NCBI GenBank assembly: GCA_947630715.1
Contig: CANRIP010000026.1
Location: forward strand, 1-41,713
Reading direction: 5' to 3'
Origin: an uncultured Acetatifactor sp.
GTDB taxonomy: Bacteria; Bacillota; Clostridia; Lachnospirales; Lachnospiraceae
Length of the DNA stretch: 41,713 nt
Of the stretch, positions 22,054 to 30,317 are shown one piece after another (within the stretch, counting starts at the first letter, position 1; the number at the start of each line of letters is the position of its first letter). The translations under genes were made by a program, and so were the position numbers. The notes under the pieces are model-generated. The model searched no databases and was not told the origin of the DNA. It saw only the letters and a list, made by a program, of their open reading frames with translations.

Positions 22054-23259
22054 ATGCCTATCAAAACCAGAATGTCAGGCAATGAGGCGGTAGCCCATGC
22101 CATCAAACAGATCAATCCCGACGTGATGCCGGCTTTCCCCATCACCCCCTCAACGGAAATCCCGCAGTTTGTGGCATCCATGATCGCCAACGGGGAGATC
22201 GATACGGAGTTTATTCCCGTGGAGAGCGAACACAGCGCCATGAGCGCGGCCATGGGAGCGTCCGCCGCGGGGGCGAGGGCGGTGACCGCCACGTCTTCCT
22301 GCGGCATGGCGCTGATGTGGGAGGTGCTTTATGTGGCCGCCTCCAGCAGACTGCCGATTGTGATGGCCTTAGTCAACAGGGGGTTGACGGGGCCGCTGAA
22401 TATCAATGCGGAGCATTCCGACAGCATGGGGGCCCGGGACTCCGGCTGGATTCAGATCTACGCGGAAAACAATCAGGAGGTCTATGACAACTTCCTCCAG
22501 GCGCACAGGATCGCGGAGCACAAGGATGTGCGTCTGCCGGTGATGATCTGCCAGGACGGCTTTATCACCAGCCACGCGGTGCAGAATATCACGCTTTGGG
22601 AGGATCAGGCGATCCGGGATTTTGTGGGAGAGTATCAGCCGGAGCACTATCTGCTCCGGGAGGATGAAGCAATGGCGGTGGGGCCTTACGCCCTGTCCCC
22701 TTACTGTATGGAGGCGAAAAAGGCCCAGGCGGAGGCCATGAAACGGGCCAAACAGGTGATTTTGGACGTGGCGGACGGATTTGAAAAGATCACCGGCAGA
22801 CATTACGGACTGTTCGAGGAATACCGTCTGGAGGACGCGGAGTACGCGGTGGTGGCTATGGGCTCCGTCTGCGGGACCGTGAAGGACGCGGTGGACGCCA
22901 TGCGGGAGCAGGGCAGAAAGGTGGGACTGTTAAAACTCAGAGTCTTCCGCCCCTTCCCCGGCCGGGAGATCGGCGCGGCCCTGAGGCATTGCAAGGCTAT
23001 CGCCATCATGGACCGAAGCGAAAGTTACAGCTCTCAGGGGGGCCCCCTTGGGGCGGAGGTGACGGCGGCGCTGTACAGGGCAAAGGCGTCCGCGGAAACC
23101 GTGAATATCATGTACGGATTGTCCGGCAGAGATGTGCGGGTGGAGGAGATCCGGGGCATTTTTGAAGAACTGGAGAAACTTGCGGCCGGGGAGGTCAGTT
23201 ATCCGGAATACCCTTATCTGGGACTGCGGGACGGCACGGAAGACTTGTTGAACAGATAA
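22054..23259 (+). CDS. porA: 2-oxoacid:ferredoxin oxidoreductase, alpha subunit
   Basis: 401 residues. Domain I (about 1-230) carries the TPP-pyrimidine-binding fold with AVAHAIKQINPDVMPAFPIT and the activating Glu in VESEHSAMSAAMGASAAGAR. Domain II (about 250-365) has VVAMGSVCGTVKDAVDAM, LLKLRVFRPFPG and MDRSESYSSQGGPL. These are the expected order and length for PorA/VorA. With the beta subunit it forms the catalytic heterodimer. The ATG has a GGAAAGGAG site. An alternative substrate such as 2-oxoisovalerate is possible. Confidence 0.94.
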   Translation: MPIKTRMSGNEAVAHAIKQINPDVMPAFPITPSTEIPQFVASMIANGEIDTEFIPVESEHSAMSAAMGASAAGARAVTATSSCGMALMWEVLYVAASSRLPIVMALVNRGLTGPLNINAEHSDSMGARDSGWIQIYAENNQEVYDNFLQAHRIAEHKDVRLPVMICQDGFITSHAVQNITLWEDQAIRDFVGEYQPEHYLLREDEAMAVGPYALSPYCMEAKKAQAEAMKRAKQVILDVADGFEKITGRHYGLFEEYRLEDAEYAVVAMGSVCGTVKDAVDAMREQGRKVGLLKLRVFRPFPGREIGAALRHCKAIAIMDRSESYSSQGGPLGAEVTAALYRAKASAETVNIMYGLSGRDVRVEEIRGIFEELEKLAAGEVSYPEYPYLGLRDGTEDLLNR

Positions 23260-23331
23260 CGGGACAGATCCGGGAGAGACGTTTTGCCAATGGGGCAGCC
23301 GGATTGCGGAGAAAGGCAGGTTCAGTAACAG

Positions 23332-24273
23332 ATGGAGCAGAAAGCGTTTCAGTTCAGGGAAATACAGGCGAGGCAGGAGCGTTTGGCGCCGGGCCATAGG
23401 ATGTGCGCCGGCTGCGGCGGGAGCATCGCCGTGAGAAATGTATTAAAGGCGCTGCACCCGGGGGATAAGGCGGTGGTGGGAAACGCCACAGGCTGTCTGG
23501 AGGTGTCCACCTATATGTATCCGTACACCGCCTACGAGGACAGTTATATCCACAGCGCTTTTGAAAACGCGGGAGCCACGCTGTCCGGCGTGGAGACTGC
23601 GTACAGGGTCTTAAAGAAAAAGGGGAAAATTTCTTCCGAATATAAGTTTATTACCTTCGGAGGGGACGGAGGAACCTACGACATCGGCCTTCAGTCCCTC
23701 TCGGGGGCCATGGAGCGGGGGCATGACATGGTATATGTCTGCTATGACAACGGGGCCTATATGAACACCGGCACCCAGAGATCCTCCGCCACGCCCATGT
23801 ATGCGGATACCACCACCACGCCAAGCGGCACAGTCTCTCAGGGAAAGCCCCAGGCCAGGAAGGATCTGGCGGGGATCCTGGCGGCCCACAACATCCCCTA
23901 TGTGGGGCAGACCACCTTTATCGGGAATATGAAGGATCTGTATGTGAAATCCGAACGGGCGATTTATACCCCGGGAGCGGCGTTTCTGAATGTGCTCGCC
24001 CCCTGCCCGAGAGGCTGGAAATACAATGCCCCTGATCTGATGGAGATCTGCAAGCTGGCTGTGGAAACCTGTTATTGGCCTCTGTTTGAGGTGATCGACG
24101 GGAAATGGATCCTGAATTACAAGCCCAGCCACAAGCTGCCCCTGGAGGATTTTTTGAGAAAACAGGGTCGTTTCCAGCATCTGTTTCAGCCGGGTGGGGA
24201 GCCTTTTCTTCAGGCTTTTCAGGAGGAAGTGGACAGAAGATGGGAAGAACTGCTGGCAAGATGCGGGGAATAG
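23332..24273 (+). CDS. porB: 2-oxoacid:ferredoxin oxidoreductase, beta (TPP) subunit
   Basis: 313 residues. The TPP/Mg-binding motif is FGGDGGTYDIGLQSLSGAME followed by YDNGAYMNTGTQRS, as in PorB. The cysteines that hold the proximal [4Fe-4S] cluster are visible in HRMCAGCGGS, in NATGCLEVST and in the later LAPCPRGW. ATPMYADTTTTPSG is also a family hallmark. It is the last gene of the C-D-A-B operon. A 72-bp gap from the alpha gene has no terminator. Three tandem repeats follow before truA. Confidence 0.95.
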   Translation: MEQKAFQFREIQARQERLAPGHRMCAGCGGSIAVRNVLKALHPGDKAVVGNATGCLEVSTYMYPYTAYEDSYIHSAFENAGATLSGVETAYRVLKKKGKISSEYKFITFGGDGGTYDIGLQSLSGAMERGHDMVYVCYDNGAYMNTGTQRSSATPMYADTTTTPSGTVSQGKPQARKDLAGILAAHNIPYVGQTTFIGNMKDLYVKSERAIYTPGAAFLNVLAPCPRGWKYNAPDLMEICKLAVETCYWPLFEVIDGKWILNYKPSHKLPLEDFLRKQGRFQHLFQPGGEPFLQAFQEEVDRRWEELLARCGE

Positions 24274-24289
24274 GCTGTTTCAGGGGGAA

Positions 24290-24395
24290 TGGGTTCCCGG
24301 GGAGAACCGGTTTTCCAGGGGGAGTGGGTTTCCCGGGAAGAACCGGTTTTTCAGGGGGAGTGGGTTTCCCGGGAGGAACCGGTTTTCCGGCGGAG
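24290..24395. repeat. Three tandem 35-36-bp repeats before truA
   Basis: Units at 24290-24324, 24325-24360 and 24361-24395 share the pattern TGGGTTTCCCGGGAAGAACC followed by GGTTTTCCAGGGGGAG, with a few differences each. They fill the gap between porB and truA, and each contains a TTCCCGGGAA-like palindrome. There are no spacers, so it is not a CRISPR. Confidence 0.85.
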
Positions 24396-24408
24396 AGGCG
24401 GAGGATGT

Positions 24409-25146
24409 ATGAAAAATTACAGGTTTCTCATTGAATATGACGGTACCCGTTATTTCGGCTGGCAGCGCCAGCCCAACCGGAATACCATTCAGGGAAAGCT
24501 GGAATCGGTGCTTGCGGCTCTATGCGGAAAGGAGACGGAGGTCATCGGCGCGGGCAGGACCGACGCGGGGGTACACGCCAGGGGCATGGTGGCAAACGCC
24601 CGGCTGGACACCGGGCTGGAACCGGAGGGGATCAGGGATTACTGCAACCGCTATCTGCCCGACGATATTGCCGTGCTGGACGTCAAAGAGGTTTCCCCCA
24701 GATTCCACGCCCGTTATAACGCCCTGGGAAAGACGTACCGCTATACCTGTTACGACGGGGAAGTGGGGCCTGTGTTTGACAGAAAATATTATTGGCGCCT
24801 GACGGAGCAGCCGGATCTGGAGCGGATGCGGAAGGCGGCGGAAATGCTGAAGGGGGAGCATGACTTCAGAAATTTCTGCGTCAACCCCCGGATGAAAAAG
24901 TCCACTGTCCGGAAGGTGGACAGGATTGACATTGTAAGGGAAGGGGGATATCTGCGGTTTTTCTATCACGGCACCGGTTTTTTGCAGAATATGGTGCGGA
25001 TTATGACGGGATCCCTGCTGGAAGTGGGATGCGGCCGCATGGAACCGGAGCGGATACAGGAAGCGCTGCTCTGTGGGGAACGGTGCAAGGCGGGACCCAC
25101 CGCGCCCGCACAGGGCCTGTGCCTGATGAGTGTGGATTATGACTGA
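24409..25146 (+). CDS. truA: tRNA pseudouridine(38-40) synthase TruA
   Basis: 245 residues, the normal length. TruA converts uridines 38-40 in the anticodon arm of many tRNAs to pseudouridine. The catalytic Asp lies in GAGRTDAGVHARGMVAN (about 50-66). Other conserved parts are LIEYDGTRYFGWQRQPN, FHARYNALGKTYRYT, HDFRNFC and FLQNMVRIMTGSLLEVG. The start at 24409 follows GGAGG. A longer frame runs back through the tandem repeats but has no homology there. It may be cotranscribed with the por operon, as no terminator separates them. Confidence 0.96.
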   Translation: MKNYRFLIEYDGTRYFGWQRQPNRNTIQGKLESVLAALCGKETEVIGAGRTDAGVHARGMVANARLDTGLEPEGIRDYCNRYLPDDIAVLDVKEVSPRFHARYNALGKTYRYTCYDGEVGPVFDRKYYWRLTEQPDLERMRKAAEMLKGEHDFRNFCVNPRMKKSTVRKVDRIDIVREGGYLRFFYHGTGFLQNMVRIMTGSLLEVGCGRMEPERIQEALLCGERCKAGPTAPAQGLCLMSVDYD

Positions 25147-25179
25147 AAAAGCTGCCGGGCGGGGCGTAAGGAATCGGGT

Positions 25180-26127
25180 TTATGCGGTGATGACCGTACC
25201 GGCCTTTCCTCTTACCGCGTCCCTGACTCTGGCCATGGAGGTAATCAGCGCCTTTCCCTCCGGCACCTTTTGCAGATAGGAGACAGCCGCCTCAATTTTA
25301 GGCATCATGGTGCCCGACTCAAACTGGCCCTGCTCCATCAGTTTCTTCGCCCGGGACACGTTCAGCTCCCGGATGGGGGTCTGGGATTCGGTTCCGAAAT
25401 CCTGATAGACGCAGTCCACTCCCGTGAGGATGATCAGCTCATCGCAGTGCAGATCGGCCGCCAGCTTGCCGGCTATGGCGTCTTTTTCAATGACCGCGGA
25501 CGCCCCTTTCAGCGCATGATGCTGCTCGATCACCGGGATGCCGCCTCCGCCGCAGGCGATTACCACCTGGTCCGCCTCCGCGAGAGTGCGGATCGCCTCG
25601 ATCTCCACAATGTCGATGGGCTTGGGCGCGGCCACCACCCGGCGGAATCCCTTGCCGGGGTCTTCCTTCACATAATTCCCCTTCCGGATTTCCAGATCGG
25701 CGTCTTCCTTGGACATATAGCGGCCGATGATTTTGGTGGGTTCATAGAACGCCTCGTCATAAGGATCCACCGTAACCTGGGTCAGAATGGTGCTCACCGG
25801 TTTGGAGATGCCCCTGCTTAACAGCTCCGATCTGAGGGCGTTCTGGATGTCGTAGCCCACATACCCCTGGCTCATGGCGGAGCAGACGCACATAGGAGCC
25901 GGCGTGTAATCGATATAGACTCTCCTCAGCTCCGTCATCGCTTTGTGAATCATGCTGACCTGGGGGCCGTTGCTGTGAGTGATGGTCAGTTGGTAATCCT
26001 CCTCCACCAGATCCGCCAAAGCCCTGGCGGTAACTTTTACCGCGTCCCACTGGGCGAGGGTGGTATAGCCCAGGGCATCATGGCCCAGGGAAACAACCGC
26101 TTTTTTTTTGCTCATTTCATTCTCCAT
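25180..26127 (-). CDS. arcC: Carbamate kinase (clostridial variant)
   Basis: 315 residues of the amino-acid-kinase fold. Carbamate kinase makes ATP from carbamoyl phosphate and ADP, the last step of arginine-deiminase or purine/allantoin fermentation. Visible motifs are THSNGPQVSMIH, KIIGRYMSKEDAD, GFRRVVAAPKPIDIVE, VIACGGGGIPVIE, VIEKDAIAGKLAADL and ESGTMMPKIEAAVSYL. The first motif is SLGHDALG rather than the textbook ALGGNAL, and GPQVS replaces GPQVG. Both changes occur in a divergent clostridial group as I recall it. There is no argF or arcA partner. The start may be 26127 or the ATG at 26115. Neither has a clean ribosome binding site, and the leader can fold over this region. Confidence 0.88.
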   Translation of the reverse strand: MENEMSKKKAVVSLGHDALGYTTLAQWDAVKVTARALADLVEEDYQLTITHSNGPQVSMIHKAMTELRRVYIDYTPAPMCVCSAMSQGYVGYDIQNALRSELLSRGISKPVSTILTQVTVDPYDEAFYEPTKIIGRYMSKEDADLEIRKGNYVKEDPGKGFRRVVAAPKPIDIVEIEAIRTLAEADQVVIACGGGGIPVIEQHHALKGASAVIEKDAIAGKLAADLHCDELIILTGVDCVYQDFGTESQTPIRELNVSRAKKLMEQGQFESGTMMPKIEAAVSYLQKVPEGKALITSMARVRDAVRGKAGTVITA

Positions 26128-26128
26128 T

Positions 26129-26212
26129 CCGGAGCGTTTACGGGACGGGGGGACGCCAATCTCAAATGGCCTCCGCCCTCAGAGGAATTTGTGACGCTCC
26201 GGCACAAATTCC
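26129..26212 (-). promoter_or_regulatory. Possible pseudoknot leader over the arcC start
   Basis: In the arcC mRNA a perfect ten-pair hairpin (GGAATTTGTG 26212-26203 with CACAAATTCC 26193-26184) displays the loop CCGGAGCGT (26202-26194). The nine bases ACGCTCCGG at 26137-26129, ending one base before the ATG, are the exact complement of that loop. Loop-downstream pairing would make a pseudoknot that covers the translation start. Confidence 0.5.
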
Positions 26213-26320
26213 CAAACGAATCAGGTTCCTTTTGTGAAACAATCAGCGATCGCGCTTATGGTTCACACGATTCCTCCGTTTTCCCGTGGCGGGAGTGTAC
26301 TGTGGGTATTCCTATAAAAG

Positions 26321-26348
26321 ATTCTACCTAATTTCGGATGCTTTGAAA
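26321..26348 (-). promoter_or_regulatory. Predicted promoter of arcC
   Basis: On the minus strand TTTCAA (26348-26343) and TAGAAT (26326-26321) are spaced by 16 bp. It implies a leader of nearly 190 bases before arcC, long enough for a cis-regulatory RNA. Confidence 0.5.
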
Positions 26349-26411
26349 AGGGCTATTTGTAAAAAAGTCATAGAAATGATGCAGGAATGATGCAAAATTA
26401 TTTTATGTTTA

Positions 26412-26440
26412 TTGCATTGTATTTACCCGGGTGCTATAAT
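26412..26440 (+). promoter_or_regulatory. Extended -10 promoter of the sulfatase gene
   Basis: TTGCAT (26412-26417), 17 bp, TATAAT (26435-26440) with the extended TG motif (TGCTATAAT). The region between the arcC promoter and this one holds no gene. Confidence 0.8.
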
Positions 26441-26489
26441 CGAAACCGGATAAGGAACGGGAAGGAACCTAGGATAAGGAGTGAACGGA

Positions 26490-28589
26490 ATGCTTGCGCT
26501 TTGGGGTACTTTGTTTGGCGTGTCGGTCTGGCTGGAGGTGGTATATCACTTTGCGGGCTATGGATGGACGGCCTTTAATCCTATATTCGGATTGTTTCTC
26601 ACCGCTGCCTGGGCGGGGGTCTGGTCCCTGTTGATCGGTCTGCTCTCGGGCAGGATGAAAAAAATCCTGTACTATGTGGTGATGTGGGTTCCCACGGTCT
26701 GGACCTGCGTCCAGCTTGTGTATCTGCGCATTTTTAAGCAGCCCCTTTTATGGCAGATCATGGTTGCCAACGGCGGGGACGCGCTGACCAATTACTGGCG
26801 GGAGGCGCTGACAGCCGTTTTTCGCGCCATCCCTCTGATTCTGCTTTTGATGCTGCCTGCGGTGGGGATTCCCCTGTTTTGCAGATGGCAGGGATGGAGA
26901 ATGCCGAAATACGGCTCTTTGCAGATCATGAGATCCCTTGTGCTGATCCTGTGCTGTACCGCTGCCAGCGTGACGGCGCTGGAGATCGGAGAGAGCCTGG
27001 AGCTGGATTATTATGAGGAATACCACGAATTTTACGATCCCCTGACGGTGGCCCAGGAGATGGGGGTAGCGCCATTGTTTCACGGGGACATTGCGGTCTG
27101 TCTGCGGCATTTTGTGGCGGATCTGCGGGAAGACATTCAAAGCCGGGACTATGTTCCCGTGGCGGCTCAGCCTGTGGAGCCAACCCAGTTTCCCGCCCCA
27201 CAGGAAACCGTAGAGCCCTCTGCGCAGCCCCAGGAGTCTGAGGAACCGCCTGAGGAAACCGTATCGATCTACCCTCATCAGTACGCGCTGGACTACGATC
27301 TTTTGAGCAGCCTGGCGGACAACGATCATCAGGCCTGGCTGGCGGATTATATCCGGAATCAGACGCCCGTAAACAGCAATGAATACACCGGGATGTTTGA
27401 GGGGTATAATCTGATTTTCCTGACCGCGGAGGGATTCTGCACTTACGCCATAGACGAGGAACTGACGCCTGTCCTTTACAAGCTCTCCCATTCCGGCTTT
27501 GTGTGCAGAAATTATTATGTGCCTCTTTGGTCCACCAGCACCAGCGACGGGGAATACATCAATATGACGGGACTGATTCCGGACGGCCAGCACAGTCTGC
27601 AAAACAGTTCCTCCAATGCGGAACCCTTTGTCCTCCCGGCGTTTTTTGCCAAGGAAGGCGTACATTCCTATGCCTATCACGATAACTCCCTTTCCTATTA
27701 TGACAGGTACCTGACCCATCCCAACATGGGGTATGATTTCAAGGCCTGTAAGCTGGGAGACCTAAGCGAAGCGGAATGGGGGGATAAAGTGTTTGCCATG
27801 GAAGGGGCCGGACAGTGGCCTGCTTCCGACTATAATATGATGGTGGCCACCGTGCCGGAGTATGTGAACGATGAACGGTTCCATGTTTACTATATGACGG
27901 TATCCGGACACATGAACTATAATTTCACCGGGAACGCCATGTCCGCCAAGAACAAGGACGCGGTGCAGGGGCTGGACAAATCCGAGGGATCCAAGGCGTA
28001 CATTGCCTGCAATATAGAGCTGGATAAGGCCCTGGGAAGCCTGCTGGATCAGTTGGAGGCGGCCGGACAACTGGAACGGACCGTGATCTGCTTAAGCGCC
28101 GACCATTACCCGTACGGGTTCTCCGATGAGGAATATCAGGAGCTGGCCGGAAAGGATCTGACGGCGGGGAAGGATAAGTTCCGCAATACGCTGATTCTGT
28201 GGAACGCAGGGATGGAGGAACCGGTCTATATTGACAAAGCCTGCGGCCCCATGGATCTGCTTCCCACCCTGTTAAACCTGTTCGGCTTTGACTATGACTC
28301 CCGCATGTATGCGGGCCGGGACATCCTGTCGGATCAGGAGGGCATGGTGGTCTTCATGAACCGGGATTTCGTGACCGATTCCGTCATTTTTATTGAAAAA
28401 GGGGATATCACCACCTGGCTGCAGGATGAAAACGGAAACGATATCGTCCCGGACGAAGAAAAGGATGCGTATCTGGAAAACGCCCGGGCGGAGGTGAAGG
28501 AAAGGTATAAGTTCAGCGCCTATATTCTGGAGGAAAATTATTACAGCGACGTGGTGCAGGCGATGCTGCCGGACCAGGGCGGAACGTAA
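26490..28589 (+). CDS. LTA-synthase-family membrane sulfatase/phosphoglycerol transferase
   Basis: 699 residues. Five hydrophobic helices occupy about 1-180, followed by a Pro/Glu-rich linker (about 225-255) and an extracellular alkaline-phosphatase-like domain (about 270-620). Metal and catalytic positions of LtaS-type enzymes are recognisable: Glu in IFLTAEGF, the nucleophile Thr in WSTSTSDGEYINMTG, the His in MTVSGHMNYNF, and Asp-His in LSADHYPYGF. LtaS enzymes move glycerophosphate from phosphatidylglycerol to polymers or sugars outside the cell. This one may modify a polymer or glycan rather than make lipoteichoic acid. ATG 26490 is preferred over GTG 26481 because the AAGGAG site overlaps the GTG. 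It stands alone with its own promoter and terminator. Confidence 0.88.
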   Translation: MLALWGTLFGVSVWLEVVYHFAGYGWTAFNPIFGLFLTAAWAGVWSLLIGLLSGRMKKILYYVVMWVPTVWTCVQLVYLRIFKQPLLWQIMVANGGDALTNYWREALTAVFRAIPLILLLMLPAVGIPLFCRWQGWRMPKYGSLQIMRSLVLILCCTAASVTALEIGESLELDYYEEYHEFYDPLTVAQEMGVAPLFHGDIAVCLRHFVADLREDIQSRDYVPVAAQPVEPTQFPAPQETVEPSAQPQESEEPPEETVSIYPHQYALDYDLLSSLADNDHQAWLADYIRNQTPVNSNEYTGMFEGYNLIFLTAEGFCTYAIDEELTPVLYKLSHSGFVCRNYYVPLWSTSTSDGEYINMTGLIPDGQHSLQNSSSNAEPFVLPAFFAKEGVHSYAYHDNSLSYYDRYLTHPNMGYDFKACKLGDLSEAEWGDKVFAMEGAGQWPASDYNMMVATVPEYVNDERFHVYYMTVSGHMNYNFTGNAMSAKNKDAVQGLDKSEGSKAYIACNIELDKALGSLLDQLEAAGQLERTVICLSADHYPYGFSDEEYQELAGKDLTAGKDKFRNTLILWNAGMEEPVYIDKACGPMDLLPTLLNLFGFDYDSRMYAGRDILSDQEGMVVFMNRDFVTDSVIFIEKGDITTWLQDENGNDIVPDEEKDAYLENARAEVKERYKFSAYILEENYYSDVVQAMLPDQGGT

Positions 28590-28650
28590 AAATCCGGCGG
28601 AATGCGCCGGATCCATGAAGAAAGAAGACAGGCATTCAGAAAGGAATTCA

Positions 28651-28689
28651 GACAGGAGAAAACCGGTTCAGGTTTCTCCTGTCATTTTT
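28651..28689. terminator. Shared terminator of the sulfatase and aroA genes
   Basis: GACAGGAGAAAACC (28651-28664) pairs with GGTTTCTCCTGTC (28671-28683) with one bulged A, followed by a six-T run. The aroA stop codon lies inside the hairpin, so the 3' end of aroA doubles as the terminator of the convergent gene. Confidence 0.85.
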
Positions 28690-30005
28690 TGAATCAGTTG
28701 TTCCAGAACTTCAAAATAATTCTCGAAGGTCTTTCGGCAGCAGCCGGGATCCCGGATCACGATGCCGCCGGCCCGCAGACCGGTCAGGGAAAAGCCCATC
28801 GCCATCCGATGGTCGTCATAGGTTTCCACCAGAGAGGGGGCGGGAGCGCCGGGATATATGGTGATGCTGTTTTCGCTGGATTCGCAGCGGATCCCCATTT
28901 TTGTCAGCTCCGTGGCCATGGCCGTCAGCCGGTCGCTCTCCTGAAAGCGGATGTGGCCGATGCCGGTGATGGTGGTGGGAGATTGGGCGAAGGGGGCGAT
29001 GGCGGCCAGCGTAATCGCCTGGTCGGAACAGGCGGACATGTCCGCGGTAATCCCCTGAAAGACGCCCGCTTTGGGGGGAAGGAGCAGGATCCCTTCCGGC
29101 GTATCCTGGGCGGTGCAGCCCATTTGCTCCAGCAGCCGGAGAAACGCCACGTCCCCCTGAAGGGAGTCAAAATGGATCTGCCGTACCTGTACCGGAAGAT
29201 TCAGCAAAGGACACATGGCGTAAAAATAGCAGGCGGCGGATGCGTCGGGCTCGATCCGGTACTCCTGCGCCCGGTAATGCTGCCCGGCTTCCGTGACAAA
29301 GGTGTTGGGGTCGGGCCTCTTGACACAGACGCCGAACTGTTCCATCATGCGCAGGGTCAGGTCGATGTACGCCATGCCGTGAGTGCCCTCCACATGGATG
29401 GTAAAATCCTGCGGGCACAGGCAGGAAACGATCAGCAGGGCGCTCAGAAACTGGCTGCTGTGATCGATATTCACCGTGATCTGATTTTGCTTGAACCCGT
29501 GGCCCCGGAGAAAGAAGGGGAAATGCCCCTGCTCATGGGCGGGCAGATAAAACACCTGGCAGCCAAGCTGTTTCAGGCAGTCCAGCAAAGGGGCCATGGG
29601 ACGTTTCCGCATCTGTTCGGAGGCGTCCATGTAAAAGACGCCGTGGGAAAGCCCCAGGTAAGCGGTGAGAAATCTGGCGGCGGTTCCGGCGCTTCCCACA
29701 TACTGTCTGGCGGAAGCGGTGGGTAAGGGGCCGCCCAGGCCCTCCACCGTCACGGTACGCTCCTTTTCGGATACTTTCGTCTCGAATCCAAGATCCTGTA
29801 CACATTTCAGAAAATGTCTGGAATCCGAGGAAAACAGCGCCCCCCGCAGGGTGGATCCGCCCTGTGAGAGCGTGGCCAGCAGAAGGGCGCGGCTGGTAAT
29901 GCTCTTGGAGCCGGGAACCTCCGCCACAAGGGGAGCTTCGGGAGTGAATGACGCTTTGATGCGTTGATATATGTCAGGTACCTGATAGGTGTCCTCTGAA
30001 ATCAT
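28668..30005 (-). CDS. aroA: 3-phosphoshikimate 1-carboxyvinyltransferase (EPSP synthase)
   Basis: 445 residues. The enzyme joins phosphoenolpyruvate to shikimate-3-phosphate, the sixth step of the shikimate pathway to aromatic amino acids. Conserved parts in order are PGSKSITSRALLLATL, VGSAGTAARFLTAYL (the PEP-binding loop), DASEQMRKRPMAPL, SSQFLSALL, DASAACYFY, FQESDRLTAMATEL and the ETYDDHRMAMGFSL motif. The PEP loop reads GSAGTAARF rather than GNAGTAMR. It is separated from other aro genes, with its own promoter. ATG 30005 is chosen because CGGAGG lies nine bases upstream. A longer frame starts inside the -35 region. Confidence 0.95.
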   Translation of the reverse strand: MISEDTYQVPDIYQRIKASFTPEAPLVAEVPGSKSITSRALLLATLSQGGSTLRGALFSSDSRHFLKCVQDLGFETKVSEKERTVTVEGLGGPLPTASARQYVGSAGTAARFLTAYLGLSHGVFYMDASEQMRKRPMAPLLDCLKQLGCQVFYLPAHEQGHFPFFLRGHGFKQNQITVNIDHSSQFLSALLIVSCLCPQDFTIHVEGTHGMAYIDLTLRMMEQFGVCVKRPDPNTFVTEAGQHYRAQEYRIEPDASAACYFYAMCPLLNLPVQVRQIHFDSLQGDVAFLRLLEQMGCTAQDTPEGILLLPPKAGVFQGITADMSACSDQAITLAAIAPFAQSPTTITGIGHIRFQESDRLTAMATELTKMGIRCESSENSITIYPGAPAPSLVETYDDHRMAMGFSLTGLRAGGIVIRDPGCCRKTFENYFEVLEQLIQKMTGET

Positions 30006-30044
30006 GGGTAACCTCCGTTGTGGAATCCTGTATCGGTTATTATC

Positions 30045-30074
30045 AGTATACGGCGGTGGAAGGAAATTTGTCAA
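30045..30074 (-). promoter_or_regulatory. Predicted promoter of aroA
   Basis: On the minus strand a perfect TTGACA (30074-30069) and TATACT (30050-30045) are separated by 18 bp, about 40 bp before the start codon. Confidence 0.85.
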
Positions 30075-30165
30075 CTTTATGAAGATAGGATGGAATTATT
30101 TTCTTTTTGATCAAAAGAGGGGAAATTTGGATCAAAAAAGATCAAAAAAGGGGAAATTTTTTCCC

Positions 30166-30194
30166 TTGACAAAAGGAAAGGAAAACGGTATTAT
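30166..30194 (+). promoter_or_regulatory. Promoter of cysK
   Basis: TTGACA (30166-30171), 17 bp, TATTAT (30189-30194). It leaves a leader of about 115 bases before cysK. The upstream 100 bp hold repeated GATCAAAA-type and GGGGAAATTT motifs but no gene. Confidence 0.9.
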
Positions 30195-30206
30195 GAATTC
30201 ATAATA
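30189..30206. promoter_or_regulatory. Perfect 18-bp palindrome over the cysK -10 box (operator)
   Basis: TATTATGAATTCATAATA reads the same on both strands and covers the whole -10 element. A repressor bound here would block the promoter. The Rrf2-family gene two frames downstream (31329) is the obvious candidate, because Rrf2 proteins such as CymR and IscR control cysteine genes. Confidence 0.7.
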
Positions 30207-30317
30207 TTCCTATTGAGTTTGTGGGAAATGAGGGACGGCCCGGAAACAGAAAGGGCGCATCCTACGGATCCCGCAAACAGGGGAGCAAAGACAAGGAAAA
30301 GGAAAAGAGGGATGCAT

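Noticed and set aside
24290..24395. Possible CRISPR array from three regular repeats
   Set aside because: Units are contiguous with no unique spacers and there are no cas genes.
26490..28589. Calling the sulfatase a true lipoteichoic acid synthase
   Set aside because: Only the fold and metal-site motifs are visible. Many clostridial homologues act on other polymers, so a specific LtaS name was not given.
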